NCBI GenBank assembly: GCA_022616275.1
Contig: JAKEFB010000091.1
Span: 26,186-90,185, forward strand
Source of the DNA: Chloroflexota bacterium
GTDB taxonomy: Bacteria > Chloroflexota > Anaerolineae > Promineifilales > Promineifilaceae
Direction of reading: 5' to 3'
Length of the DNA stretch: 64,000 bases
Part shown: positions 41,546 through 50,091 of the stretch, piece by piece
How positions within the stretch are numbered: position 1 is the stretch's first letter
Layout of the letters: every line of letters begins with the position of its first letter
The notes under the pieces: model-generated
What the model was told of the DNA's origin: nothing
Database searches by the model: none
What the model saw: the letters and a program-made list of their open reading frames with translations, nothing else
Translations under genes and position numbers: made by a program

Positions 41546-44023
41546 CTATTCAGCCTGGTCTGTGACGACCAACTCCGTATCACCAATCCGGACCTTGTCC
41601 CCCGGCCGGAGAAGAGTCGGCCCGCTAATCCGATGCTCATTGACAAACGTGCCGTTGCTGCTATTTAGATCGGTAATCTGGAGAGCGGCCCCCAGGCGCT
41701 CTAGCAGCGCATGCCTTCGCGACACCTTGGGATCATCTAACCAGATGTCGGCCTGCTGCCGGTCCCGCCCCAGGCGCATTTCCGCCTGCGCCTGATAGCG
41801 CCGCCCCGTTTCTGGGCCACGAACCATCACCAGCCACCAAAGGCCGGCGCCCACCTGGGTCGCCAGCGCCTCTTCCTGCCCGGCGTCGAGCGGCGGCACG
41901 GGGATGGGCGGTAGCGGCACAGAAACAGGTTCGGCCGGCGCGCTCCGGCCGTGGCGCGGGCCGCTACCAGGTTCCAGGATCGTCTCGGCCGGGTGGGCGC
42001 GCGTTGCCTCCGGGCCGCCACCTGCCTCCAGGCGCTCAAACCGGGCCGCCGCTTTCGGATCGCCCATCTCGGCCCGGCTAGACCTCATACCGGCGGCCGC
42101 CTCGCCTTCCGCGCCGCTGACCCCCTCCCCGGCCACTCCCGGTTCGGCCGGGGTTGTCGCCTCGGCCGCGCGGGTAGCCTGGGGGCCTGGCCGGGCTTCG
42201 GGCTTGGCCTGCAATCCGGCGACGCGGTCGCTCTCCGCGCCGGCGACCCCTTCTCCGCCCACCTCCGGTTCGGCAGCCGTGGTCGCCCCTGAAGCTCGCG
42301 TTGCCTGGGGGCCGCCGGGCTCAGGTTCGGGCATGTCGGTTAGCCGCCCCGCCACGTCCGCGGCGCCTGGTTCTGCCCCGGCTGGCGCGCCAGGTTCCGC
42401 CCCAGCCCCCGGCTCGTAGCCGCGTATATCCTTCATCCCGGTCGGCGGCTGGCCGGCCGCTTCTGGTGCCCGGCCGGTCAACGGCGCCGTCTCGGCCCGG
42501 TCGGTGGCCGGCGCTCCCTCCCGGTAAGCTTCCAGCGCCTCCTCAACTTCGGTCCGCCGGGCGGTTGGCCCGGCCTCGAAATCGGTCTGTGGCGCTTCGG
42601 CCCGCACCGCCTGTGGCCCCTCCTGGGCAGTAACGGCCGGGCGGGCGGCCGGCCCGGGCCGGGGTTCGGCCGGTGGGGCGGCTTCGGCGCCGCGCGGTGA
42701 CGGTGTCGCCTCCACGCCTCGGGATGGTGTCGCTTCGGCACCCCGGAGCGGAGCCGTTTCGGCCGCTCGTGGCGGCGTGGCCTCCACGCCTCTTGGCGGC
42801 GGCGCCTCGACGTCGTGGACGGGCGGTTCTTCGAGGCCATGCCCCGGCCCGGCGCGGGCCATGTCGTATTCCGCCTGGCCTGCTTCGGCCGGTTGGCGGC
42901 CAATTGGCGCCTTCGCAGCCGGCGCGTGAGGGTGAGGGGGCGGGCTGCCGGCTGGTATGCCGGCCCCGCCTGGCAGGCCGGCCCCGGCGGCACTCACTCC
43001 TGCGCCGGCCATCACCCCGGCCGCCCCGCCCAGGAGGCTGCCGGCCAGCACGCCCAGCCCGGCGCCCATGGCCGGCAAGAACCCCATCGCCACAGCCGTG
43101 CCCGCCCCTTCACTCCGAATCCAGCCACCCAAAGTGCTGCCGGACTCAGCCCAGCCACCATCGTCGGCGTAAACCGGCGCAACCAACAAGGCCAGCGCCA
43201 GGGGAATAAGCACGGCCAAAGCCAGCGTTGCTTTGTCGCCTCCACCCTTCGGCCGCCTCGTCAGGGCCAGCGCCAGAAAGCCAAGGAAAAAGACGCTGGT
43301 ACAACCACAGACCAGCGGGTAAACAACCCAACTGAAAGAGCTTATTATGGTAAAAGCCAGACGCGCTTCTACCCACTCCTGGACGGCCGCGCCAATTAAG
43401 CCCCACAGGGCGCCCAGGACCACCAGGCCCGCCCAATAATAGTTAAACTCCCGGCTCTTCTCCAGTTTCATGAGCCGCTGGGCATCTGACCAGCCCAGGC
43501 GCAAGATGTTGAAGAGCACGCTGGTCTGCCGGGCAATCAAGATACCGACGCCCAGCAAAGCGAATTGCAGGCTAATCAAGCGATTGTTGATAATGGCTCC
43601 AGCAATCAGGCCGGCCAGGTAGCCGGCAAAAAATAGGGGGGCAGCCCAGACAGTCAGTTGGGTCAGCGCCGCCCACAGCCAGCCGGGCGTTTCGATTACG
43701 CTGCGCACCGTGTTGCCCAGGCCATAGCTAACCACCCGAAAAAAGGCCGTCACCACCAGGGCAGCCAGCAGTGTCCAGAAAATGGTGCCGGAAAACACCC
43801 GGTCGCTCAGGGCCAGGATCAGGTCCAGCGTCGCATTGGTCCCCGCGGCAAAGCCTTCATTGGCGACCACCAAGAGGTAGGTGTGCAGCACCCAAGTAAC
43901 CAGGGCAACTCCCCCGGCCAGCAAGAGCTTGATCGGCCAGCGCCGGATCATGTTGCGGATCAATAAGACGACAAATTGGCCCAGGGTCTCTGGGGCCCTG
44001 GCGCTTACACTTTGAGCAGTCAT
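41546..44023 (-). CDS. Multi-helix membrane protein with C-terminal FHA domain
   Basis: The 825-residue protein begins with about eight membrane helices (residues about 30 to 355, including 'LLLAGGVALVTWVLHTYLLVV' and 'FWTLLAALVVTAFF'). A long Ala/Pro/Glu low-complexity cytoplasmic linker follows (about 370-715). The C-terminal FHA domain contains 'EMRLGRDRQQADIWLDDPKVSRRHALLER' and 'ITDLNSSNGTFVNEHRISGPTLLRPGDKVRIGDTELVV', with the phospho-Thr binding R, S-x-x-H and N-G residues present. FHA domains bind phosphothreonine, so it likely docks onto a Ser/Thr-kinase-signalled partner. None is in the window. Coupled by ATGA overlap to the upstream membrane gene. Confidence 0.85.
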   Translation of the reverse strand: MTAQSVSARAPETLGQFVVLLIRNMIRRWPIKLLLAGGVALVTWVLHTYLLVVANEGFAAGTNATLDLILALSDRVFSGTIFWTLLAALVVTAFFRVVSYGLGNTVRSVIETPGWLWAALTQLTVWAAPLFFAGYLAGLIAGAIINNRLISLQFALLGVGILIARQTSVLFNILRLGWSDAQRLMKLEKSREFNYYWAGLVVLGALWGLIGAAVQEWVEARLAFTIISSFSWVVYPLVCGCTSVFFLGFLALALTRRPKGGGDKATLALAVLIPLALALLVAPVYADDGGWAESGSTLGGWIRSEGAGTAVAMGFLPAMGAGLGVLAGSLLGGAAGVMAGAGVSAAGAGLPGGAGIPAGSPPPHPHAPAAKAPIGRQPAEAGQAEYDMARAGPGHGLEEPPVHDVEAPPPRGVEATPPRAAETAPLRGAEATPSRGVEATPSPRGAEAAPPAEPRPGPAARPAVTAQEGPQAVRAEAPQTDFEAGPTARRTEVEEALEAYREGAPATDRAETAPLTGRAPEAAGQPPTGMKDIRGYEPGAGAEPGAPAGAEPGAADVAGRLTDMPEPEPGGPQATRASGATTAAEPEVGGEGVAGAESDRVAGLQAKPEARPGPQATRAAEATTPAEPGVAGEGVSGAEGEAAAGMRSSRAEMGDPKAAARFERLEAGGGPEATRAHPAETILEPGSGPRHGRSAPAEPVSVPLPPIPVPPLDAGQEEALATQVGAGLWWLVMVRGPETGRRYQAQAEMRLGRDRQQADIWLDDPKVSRRHALLERLGAALQITDLNSSNGTFVNEHRISGPTLLRPGDKVRIGDTELVVTDQAE

Positions 44024-45015
44024 CGTTCCAGTTCCTCCACCGGCTCCACGATGGCAAAACTGCTGTGGGTCCGGCCTTCTGTTTCTACGTATATCTGGTA
44101 AATACCCGTCTTTTCAAAAGAGAGTGGCTCCTGTCCCCCGGCCGCCAGCGGAACGACTGTGTCGCTGGTCTTGACAATGACCACGGCCGGCTGCGATTCC
44201 GGGTTCCACAGGCGGACGCTGTCGCCACGCTCCAGGCGCACCCAGCCCGGGTTCAGGCGGTCGCCCTCCAGCCGTAGCGTGCCCGGCGCGGTCCGGCCGT
44301 CTCGGGCGACCCAGGCCGGCCAGACCAGGGGAACGGCCACCAACAGCGCCGCCAGCCCCAGGCCGGCCCAGGACAGCCAGGGAGGGGCCTGGTCCAGCCA
44401 GTGGCGGACGTTGTCCCAGCGGTAAACGAGCCAGCCCAGTGGTAGCCCATAGGCTACGTGTCCCAGGTAGGCAATCCCCAGGGCGTAAGTGTTGCCGGAT
44501 AGATTAAAGATGGGGGCAAATGGGGACAACACGGCAATCGTCTCCAGGACCAGGCCCCAGAGAATGGCCCACAACCAGTGCTGCCGGCGCATAAACAGAG
44601 CGTACATCAGGCCAAAAGTGATGCCGTTGGAAAAGTGGTAGGCCCAGCCCAGGACGTCGCTAAAGCGGGAGGAAGTGGCCGCTTCGGCCAGCCAGACGCC
44701 GTAAACGTTGATGGGGGCAAAGACCCGCTGCCCCAGCAGCAGAAATGGCAGGCGGGCCACGTCGTAGGCCAGCGTGCCCAACAGGCCGCCCCAAAAGCCG
44801 ATGACGACAGCGTTGGCCGGGTATTCCCGGCCGTGACGGCGCGCCCAACGCCAGAGAACGATCAACACCACCACTCCAGGGAGAAAGATAGCCAGGGTGA
44901 CAAATTGCAGGGAAGCCAGCCCGTAGACCTTGGCCAGCAGCGCCCCACCGGAGGGGATGCAGAGTAATAAACAAACAACCCGCAGCCAGAAGCTGTCTGC
45001 CCGGAGAAAAGTCAT
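44020..45015 (-). CDS. Polytopic membrane protein with cupredoxin-like C-terminal domain
   Basis: The start at 45015 (MTFLRADSFW, AAGGA upstream) is preferred; the longer frame extends through the promoter of the divergent paa operon. The 331-residue product has about seven helices, then a soluble C-terminal domain of about 85 residues ('TLRLEGDRLNPGWVRLERGDSVRLWNPESQPAVVIVK' and 'GIYQIYVE') whose strand order looks cupredoxin-like but lacks clear copper ligands. Its TGA overlaps the FHA gene start, implying joint function. The family is not recognised. Confidence 0.72.
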   Translation of the reverse strand: MTFLRADSFWLRVVCLLLCIPSGGALLAKVYGLASLQFVTLAIFLPGVVVLIVLWRWARRHGREYPANAVVIGFWGGLLGTLAYDVARLPFLLLGQRVFAPINVYGVWLAEAATSSRFSDVLGWAYHFSNGITFGLMYALFMRRQHWLWAILWGLVLETIAVLSPFAPIFNLSGNTYALGIAYLGHVAYGLPLGWLVYRWDNVRHWLDQAPPWLSWAGLGLAALLVAVPLVWPAWVARDGRTAPGTLRLEGDRLNPGWVRLERGDSVRLWNPESQPAVVIVKTSDTVVPLAAGGQEPLSFEKTGIYQIYVETEGRTHSSFAIVEPVEELER

Positions 45016-45047
45016 AGGCCATCCTTGCGCTGCGGCGACATAAAAAA

Positions 45048-45099
45048 AGTATAACATATCTCCAGGAGGGCCAACAACCACGGAAAAACCTGATATAAT
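45048..45099. promoter_or_regulatory. Divergent promoter region between membrane/FHA genes and the paa operon
   Basis: On the plus strand TATAAT lies at 45094-45099, giving a paa transcript start about 45 bases before the paaA ATG. On the minus strand TATACT (45053-45048) precedes the membrane protein gene. Neither has a convincing -35. A PaaR-type operator is not recognisable by eye. Confidence 0.55.
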
Positions 45100-45150
45100 C
45101 AGAGAAGCAACCTCCCGGAGACTGGGCGTCAACACCGAGAAGGAGTAAAC

Positions 45151-46107
45151 ATGGACGACAAAGAGTCACTCTACGAAGAAAAACTGAGAGAATTTGAAGA
45201 ACGCATCGCCCGTGGCGAGAAAATTGAGCCGGGCGATTGGATGCCTGAAGAGTACCGCCAGCAGCTCATTCGCATGATTTCCCAGCACGCCCACAGCGAA
45301 ATCGTCGGCATGTTGCCCGAAGGAGCCTGGATTACCCGCGCCCCCAACCTGCGCCGCAAGATGATTCTGCTGGCCAAGGTCCAGGACGAAGCCGGCCACG
45401 GCCAGTACCTCTACCACGCGGCCGAAACGCTGGGCGCTACCCGTGAAGAAATGATTGACGCTTTGCTCACCGGCCAGGCCAAGTACTCCAACGTCTTCAA
45501 CTATCCCACCCTGACCTGGGCCGACAACGCCGTCATCGGCTGGCTGGTAGACGGGGCGGCCATTAAAAACCAGACCATGTTGGCCCAGGCTTCCTACGGC
45601 CCCTATTCGCGGGCTATGGTCCGCATCTGCGCCGAAGAAGGCTTCCACATGAAGCAGGGCAAGGAAATGGTCATCAAATATTCCCAGGGCACGCCGGCCC
45701 AAAAGGCGATGGTCCAGGACGCCATCAACCGCTGGTGGTGGCCAACGTTGATGATGTTTGGCCTGCCCGACAAGACCTCCACCAACAGCCCGACCCTGCT
45801 CAAGTGGGGGGTCAAGACCAGGAGCAACGACGAACTGCGCCAGGAATTTGTCAACGAATTGGTCCCGGAGCTGCACGCCCTGGGACTGAGCCTGCCCGAC
45901 CCTGACCTTCATTACGACGAGGCCAGCGGCAACTGGGTCTACGGCCAGATTAACTGGGACGAATTCTGGCAGGTCGTCCGGGGCAACGGCCCTTGCAACA
46001 CGGAGCGGCTGGCAGCGCGGCGCCAGGCTCACGAGGACGGCCGGTGGGTCCGCGAGGCTGTGTCCGCTTATGCCGAGAAACAGAAAGCCGGCAACGGCCA
46101 GGGGTAA
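45151..46107 (+). CDS. paaA: 1,2-phenylacetyl-CoA epoxidase, catalytic subunit PaaA
   Basis: The 318-residue protein matches PaaA throughout: '[66 protein letters not shown]', with di-iron ligands in the E-x-x-H helices ('QDEAGHG', '[11 protein letters not shown]'), and the tail '[22 protein letters not shown]'. It inserts one oxygen atom into the aromatic ring of phenylacetyl-CoA to give the ring 1,2-epoxide, in a complex with PaaB and PaaC. First gene of the operon, with an SD of GAAGGAG. Confidence 0.96.
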   Translation: MDDKESLYEEKLREFEERIARGEKIEPGDWMPEEYRQQLIRMISQHAHSEIVGMLPEGAWITRAPNLRRKMILLAKVQDEAGHGQYLYHAAETLGATREEMIDALLTGQAKYSNVFNYPTLTWADNAVIGWLVDGAAIKNQTMLAQASYGPYSRAMVRICAEEGFHMKQGKEMVIKYSQGTPAQKAMVQDAINRWWWPTLMMFGLPDKTSTNSPTLLKWGVKTRSNDELRQEFVNELVPELHALGLSLPDPDLHYDEASGNWVYGQINWDEFWQVVRGNGPCNTERLAARRQAHEDGRWVREAVSAYAEKQKAGNGQG

Positions 46108-46115
46108 ACAGCATT

Positions 46116-46655
46116 ATGGACACCCAGTGGCCTCGTTTTGAGGTCTTCCAACAGGAGCGAGAAGGCCGGCCGCACCAGAATATCGGCTCGGTCCATGCCC
46201 CGGATGCAGAAATCGCCCTGCAGAATGCCCGCGACGTCTTCGCTCGCCGGCCGAGCACGGTGAACCTGTGGGTGGTGCCGGCCGAGCTGATCCTGGCTAA
46301 AACTGCCCAGGAGTTAGCCGAAAACCCCAACTGGCGCGAGGAAGCGGCCACGCCGGCCGGCCCGGCCGCGCGATATTACGTTTTTCAGAAGCAAAGCCAG
46401 CGCCGGGCCATGACCTACGTCAGCCACGTGGGCGAAGTAGAGGCCACCAGCCCGGCCGGGGCCCTGGCCAGAGCCCTGGAGCAATATGGCAGCAGTTCGG
46501 TATACGTCTGGTGGGTCTTTCCGGCCGGCGCCATCGTTCGCACCGGGCCGGACGAGATAGGCAGCCTCTTTGCCCCGGCCTACGACAAAAGCTATCGCTC
46601 GCCGCGCGAGTACCACACCTTAACGCTGATGCAGGAAGCCAGGCAAGACAGTTGA
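46116..46655 (+). CDS. paaB: 1,2-phenylacetyl-CoA epoxidase subunit PaaB (two-repeat form)
   Basis: From ATG at 46116 the product is 179 residues and contains the PaaB fold twice: 'PRFEVFQQEREGRPHQNIGSVHAPDAEIALQNARDVFARR' followed by 'YVFQKQSQRRAMTYVSHVGEVEATSPAGALARALEQY'. Enterobacterial PaaB is about 95 residues with one copy, so this is a double-length variant. PaaB is a structural subunit bridging PaaAC heterodimers. It lies 8 bp after paaA and 2 bp before paaC. Confidence 0.88.
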   Translation: MDTQWPRFEVFQQEREGRPHQNIGSVHAPDAEIALQNARDVFARRPSTVNLWVVPAELILAKTAQELAENPNWREEAATPAGPAARYYVFQKQSQRRAMTYVSHVGEVEATSPAGALARALEQYGSSSVYVWWVFPAGAIVRTGPDEIGSLFAPAYDKSYRSPREYHTLTLMQEARQDS

Positions 46656-46657
46656 TC

Positions 46658-47413
46658 ATGGATGCCCAACAGCAACAAGCCCTTGGCGACCAGCTACTGG
46701 CCCTGGCCGACGACGAATTGGTGCTGGCCCACCGCAACTCAGAGTGGACCGGCCACGGCCCCATCCTGGAGGAAGATATTGCCTTCTCCAACATAGCCCA
46801 GGACGAGCTGGGCCACGCCATTCTCTGGTATCGCCTGTTAAATGACCTGACCGGCGACGACCCTGATCAACTGGTCTTTTTCCGGGACGCGGCCGATTAC
46901 CGTAATGTCCAGATGGTTGAATTAACCAAAGGGGACTGGGCCTTCAGCATGGTCCGCCAGTATTTGTTCGACGCCCTGGAGATGGTCCGCCTGCCCCGGC
47001 TGGCCGAAAGCCACTACCGGCCGCTGGCCGAAGCGGCAGCCAAAATCCGGCCGGAAGAGCTGTACCATTACCGCCACACTCATGCCTGGGTCAAACGCCT
47101 GGGGCTGGGCACAGCCGAGAGCCAGCAACGCACCCAAAAGGCCCTGGATGAGTTGTGGCCTTATGCCTACCAGTTGTTCGCGCCCCTGCCGGACGAGGCT
47201 TTGTTAGTTAAGGCCGGCCTCCTCCCGGCGCAGGAGGAGCTGCGCCAGGCCTGGGAAGGGCACGTTGTTCCCTTCCTGGCCTCCTGCGACCTGCGGCCGC
47301 CGGTCAGGAACACACCTCCAGCTCAGAATCGGGATGAACATACCCCTCACTTGGAAGCCCTCCTGGCCGACATGCAAGTAGTAGCCCGCGCTCATCCTGG
47401 GGCAGAGTGGTAA
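46658..47413 (+). CDS. paaC: 1,2-phenylacetyl-CoA epoxidase structural subunit PaaC
   Basis: This 251-residue ferritin-like protein reads 'LALADDELVLAHRNSEWTGHGPILEEDIAFSNIAQDELGHAILWYRLL', then 'FARQYLFDALEMVRL'-type second helix pair ('DWAFSMVRQYLFDALEMVRLP') and 'ELYHYRHTHAWVKRLGLGTAES'. This is PaaC, the partner of PaaA needed for activity. Length is normal. The start at 46658 follows the paaB stop by 2 bp. In typical operons paaD would follow at once; here an inserted gene pair intervenes. Confidence 0.93.
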   Translation: MDAQQQQALGDQLLALADDELVLAHRNSEWTGHGPILEEDIAFSNIAQDELGHAILWYRLLNDLTGDDPDQLVFFRDAADYRNVQMVELTKGDWAFSMVRQYLFDALEMVRLPRLAESHYRPLAEAAAKIRPEELYHYRHTHAWVKRLGLGTAESQQRTQKALDELWPYAYQLFAPLPDEALLVKAGLLPAQEELRQAWEGHVVPFLASCDLRPPVRNTPPAQNRDEHTPHLEALLADMQVVARAHPGAEW

Positions 47414-47431
47414 TCAAAAAATGAGGTAACT

Positions 47432-47857
47432 ATGGCTGGTCATGCAATTACTGTTAGCTTACCGGAAAGCGTTTATGAACAAATCCAAGAGGCAGCCAGA
47501 AGAGCAAAACGGCCGGTACACGATGTTTTGACAGAGGCTGTTGCTGCAGTAGCCCCTGTTATTGATACGGCGCCACAAGAGCTACGCTCAGCACTGGCCC
47601 AAATGGCCTATCTTAATGATGCTGCCTTGTGGCAGGCAGCTCGGGCCACAATGACAAAAGTGCAGCGCGAACGTTTGGAAGAATTACATCACAAACAACA
47701 GCGCACTTCTTCATTGACCTCTGAGGAAGTTTCGGAAGAGCAAGCCCTCCTTCAGCTTTATAAAGAGACAATCTTGATTCGAGCCCAGGCAGCATTACTT
47801 TTAAAACAGCGTGGGTATGATATTTCGGATCTAGAACAGTTCACGCCACTAGAATGA
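47432..47857 (+). CDS. Ribbon-helix-helix antitoxin-like protein paired with an HNH gene
   Basis: The 141-residue protein has an N-terminal RHH segment 'ITVSLPESVYEQIQEAARRAKRPVHDVLTEAV' and a helical C-terminal part ('LDDAALW'-like 'YLNDAALWQAARATMTKVQRERLEELHHKQQ' and 'EEQALLQLYKETILIRAQAALLLKQRGYD'). In Chloroflexota and cyanobacteria this layout is commonly followed by an HNH endonuclease gene, as here. Its stop overlaps the start of the broken HNH gene (ATGA). GC is lower than in the paa genes on either side, so the pair looks inserted. Confidence 0.78.
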   Translation: MAGHAITVSLPESVYEQIQEAARRAKRPVHDVLTEAVAAVAPVIDTAPQELRSALAQMAYLNDAALWQAARATMTKVQRERLEELHHKQQRTSSLTSEEVSEEQALLQLYKETILIRAQAALLLKQRGYDISDLEQFTPLE

Positions 47858-48028
47858 CTTCGCCTATTTCAGCAGAAGTACGCCAGCGGGTGGCAGAGGC
47901 CTCACGTTATCGTTGTGGCTATTGTTTGACATCACAGCGTATCATTGGCCCTCCAGGTGAATGATCCTGACGTAGTAGCAGCCCGTCACCTCTGGGTGCT
48001 GGCTGGCTGGCATCCACCGGTTGATTGA
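47854..48028 (+). pseudogene. HNH endonuclease gene with its core deleted
   Basis: ATG at 47854 gives the family start 'MTSPISAEVRQRVAEASRYRCGYCLTSQRIIG', with the first CxxC zinc pair. At about 47951 the reading shifts frame to the family C-terminus 'ALQVNDPDVVAARHLWVLAGWHPPVD' and a TGA at 48026-48028. The intervening H-x-x-P and N...H catalytic HNH region (about 90-100 residues in relatives) is missing and the first frame stops at 47972-47974. It is a remnant created by an internal deletion. It lies between paaC and paaD. Confidence 0.78.
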
Positions 48029-48029
48029 G

Positions 48030-48509
48030 ATGATTACACCTAAAGAAATCTGGCAGGCGTTAGAAGAAGTTAAAGACCCGGAAATTCCGGTCGTTTCCGT
48101 CGTCGAGATGGGCATCGTCCGCGACGTGGTCGTATCTGAGGACGAGGTAGTCGTCAAAATGACGCCCACCTTTGCCGGTTGCCCGGCGCTGCACGTGATG
48201 GAGCGGGACATCGAGGAGCGGGTCCGCCAACTGGGCGCGCCGGCCGTCACCGTGGAGACTGTCCTTTACCCCCCCTGGACCAGCGATTGGATCACTGACG
48301 AAGCCCGGCAAAAGCTCAAGGCCTTCGGCCTGGCCCCGCCAGCCAAACACGGCGGCCGGCTGGAAATCACCTTCTACGACCTGGCTGCCTGCCCTTACTG
48401 CAACTCGACCAACACAACCGTCAAAAACACCTTTGGCCCCACCCTGTGCCGGGCCATTTATTACTGCAACAATTGCCAGCAACCTTTCGAGCAGTTTAAG
48501 CCGCTATAA
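48030..48509 (+). CDS. paaD: Phenylacetate-CoA oxygenase assembly subunit PaaD (MIP18/DUF59 family)
   Basis: The 159-residue protein has a DUF59 core 'IWQALEEVKDPEIPVVSVVEMGIVRDVVV', 'VKMTPTFAGCPALHVMERDIEERV', 'VLYPPWTSDWITDEARQKLKAFGLAPP', and a C-terminal zinc-ribbon-like part with C-x2-C ('CPYCNSTNTTVKNTFGPTLC' and 'YYCNNCQQPFEQFKPL'). PaaD is required to assemble the di-iron or Fe-S parts of the epoxidase system. The start is ATG at 48030, just after the HNH remnant; a TTG three codons before is less likely. It was probably once directly behind paaC. Confidence 0.92.
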   Translation: MITPKEIWQALEEVKDPEIPVVSVVEMGIVRDVVVSEDEVVVKMTPTFAGCPALHVMERDIEERVRQLGAPAVTVETVLYPPWTSDWITDEARQKLKAFGLAPPAKHGGRLEITFYDLAACPYCNSTNTTVKNTFGPTLCRAIYYCNNCQQPFEQFKPL

Positions 48510-48715
48510 ACCTATAGAGGAAAGCGGCCGGTCCGAACAGTGGATCAGCCAGGCAGCGGGCCAGGCGGGTCGCCGTTGGCGTCTTCGTCGGCCTTTCCGG
48601 CGTGTTTGCGGCCGTCGTCGCCGTTGCCATCTGGAGCACGCCGTCAGGCGAAACCGTTTGCGGTTACTGGTGGTACTTCTTGATTTTTTACCTCCTGTTG
48701 GTAAAAAAGTAAATC

Positions 48716-49681
48716 GTGAAAGCACTTCTTGTTTTACTTTCCGCCCTACTCATATTGACAAGTGGCTGCTCTCGACAAGATGCTGCTGACGAACTCATCC
48801 GTTCCTCACTACCCCAGCCTACAAGGTCCAGCATTTCAGAACCTGCGCTGGCAAACGCTCCTCAGTTCATTAACATCCAAATTTCGGATCTAAACGAACA
48901 CGGGTCACTACCAGATTTTGATCAATTAGCAGAAGAAAACGGATTGCGGTTGATGCTCAAGGGCATCTATGCGATCAATAAGGATGTTGTATTCGTTCGG
49001 GGCGAGTTTGCGACTGCTCGCTCTGTTTTATTGCGTTCGGAAGACGGAGGTCAGCATTGGCAAGAAGTGATGATGCCTTTATATGGCAGTTCGGTTCTGG
49101 GAGTTACGTTTAAGGACAATGAAGGTTGGGCTTTGGTAGCCTGGACTCAAGAGGCTATTTCCGATCTTCACGTTTATTATAGCCCCGATTATGGAAGAAC
49201 GTGGGAAAAAGTTTCCAAAATCCTAAATGACCGTGGTCGCCCATACGGAATGAAGTTCTTCGACGGGCAAAATGGCCAGATTAAGATCATCTATGCTATT
49301 GCCAACCCATACAGAGATCGTTTGGCTATCTTAGCCACCAACGATGGTGGGGTCACCTGGCAAGAAACGAACAGTACCCCTATATACAAGGAATGGGATG
49401 GAGAGAGTAATCCAAGGATTGCTATAGATCTAACTGATCGGACAGTGATACAGGCACAATTTGCTAGATTAGCCGGTTGGGAAGCTGAGAGGGGTGACTC
49501 ATGTTTTTCGATATGTGAGACGGTAGGACAAGATGGTAGCAGGTGGCAACTTCTTCACGGAAACGGTTATGACAACGAAATCGTTATTAGGCGGAGTATA
49601 CAAGGAGAGAGCGTCTGGACTACCGTAAGTACAATTCCAAGTCGCTATTACTATTTGAACGGCAAAATAACAAGGGAGTAG
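48716..49681 (+). CDS. Lipoprotein with Asp-box (sialidase/BNR-type) repeats
   Basis: The 321-residue protein begins with a signal peptide and lipid-type Cys18 ('LLILTSGCS'). The mature part carries Asp-box motifs SEDGGQHW, SPDYGRTW and TNDGGVTW spaced as in beta-propellers such as photosystem-II assembly factor Ycf48-like and sialidase-like proteins. No sialidase catalytic residues (Arg triad, FRIP) are clear. The DNA is markedly AT-richer than neighbours. The GTG start at 48716 gives the best signal peptide. Confidence 0.75.
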   Translation: MKALLVLLSALLILTSGCSRQDAADELIRSSLPQPTRSSISEPALANAPQFINIQISDLNEHGSLPDFDQLAEENGLRLMLKGIYAINKDVVFVRGEFATARSVLLRSEDGGQHWQEVMMPLYGSSVLGVTFKDNEGWALVAWTQEAISDLHVYYSPDYGRTWEKVSKILNDRGRPYGMKFFDGQNGQIKIIYAIANPYRDRLAILATNDGGVTWQETNSTPIYKEWDGESNPRIAIDLTDRTVIQAQFARLAGWEAERGDSCFSICETVGQDGSRWQLLHGNGYDNEIVIRRSIQGESVWTTVSTIPSRYYYLNGKITRE

Positions 49682-49689
49682 ACGAGAAG

Positions 49690-49710
49690 GACAATGGTTT
49701 GTTCATTGTC
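49690..49710. terminator. Weak hairpin after the Asp-box lipoprotein gene
   Basis: GACAATG (49690-49696) / CATTGTC (49704-49710), 7-bp stem and 7-base loop, 8 bp after the stop. No U-tract follows, so termination is doubtful. Confidence 0.35.
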
Positions 49711-49755
49711 ACTCCATAGTTAATACCAGTCGTCTAAAAATATTCCTCACGCTCA

Positions 49756-50091
49756 TCAGCTTATAGCAAAATCCATATACGGCCGAATTTCGTGGGGTTT
49801 ATACGCCAGCACGATGCGCTCCCGGGGAATGCCCGCTTCCACTAGCTTCTCGGCCACGCCTTCCTCGGTTCCGTCGTGCTGAATCCAGACCTTGCCTTCG
49901 CGAATGTCAATGTGCAACACGCTTCCGTGGATGCGATACGGGCCATTCCAGCCTGAACACATCAGCTCATAGTGGTCGTTTGATTCGTCAAAAATCGTTT
50001 CAACTTCAATCTCACCCTGCGCCGGTTGATACACGGCATATTCAGTGATCAGCATCTTGACAATCTCACGATAACGGTCTAAGTCATCCAT
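49756..50091 (-). CDS. xisI: XisI-family protein
   Basis: The 111-residue protein matches the XisI (fdxN element excision controlling factor) family end to end: 'YREIVKMLITEYAVYQPAQGEIEVETIFDESNDHYELMCSGWNGPYRIHGSVLHIDIREGKVWIQHDGTEEGVAEKLVEAGIPRERIVLAYKPHEIRPYMDFAIS', shown here only to indicate that all family blocks are present (Y...GW...R..g...HidIr.gKvWIQ.D.tE.giA..L...GIpk..IVLgF...R...tdFA). It overlaps the end of an xisH remnant. The biochemical role is not established; the pair is common as a mobile, possibly toxin-antitoxin-like unit. Confidence 0.9.
   Translation of the reverse strand: MDDLDRYREIVKMLITEYAVYQPAQGEIEVETIFDESNDHYELMCSGWNGPYRIHGSVLHIDIREGKVWIQHDGTEEGVAEKLVEAGIPRERIVLAYKPHEIRPYMDFAIS

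Noticed and set aside
48518-48715. Possible small membrane protein (VFAAVVAVAIWSTPSGETV then YWWYFLIFYLLLVKK) between paaD and the Asp-box lipoprotein
   Set aside because: The frame has two plausible helices but no usable start codon before them and a stop just upstream; at most a decayed fragment, not supported as a gene.
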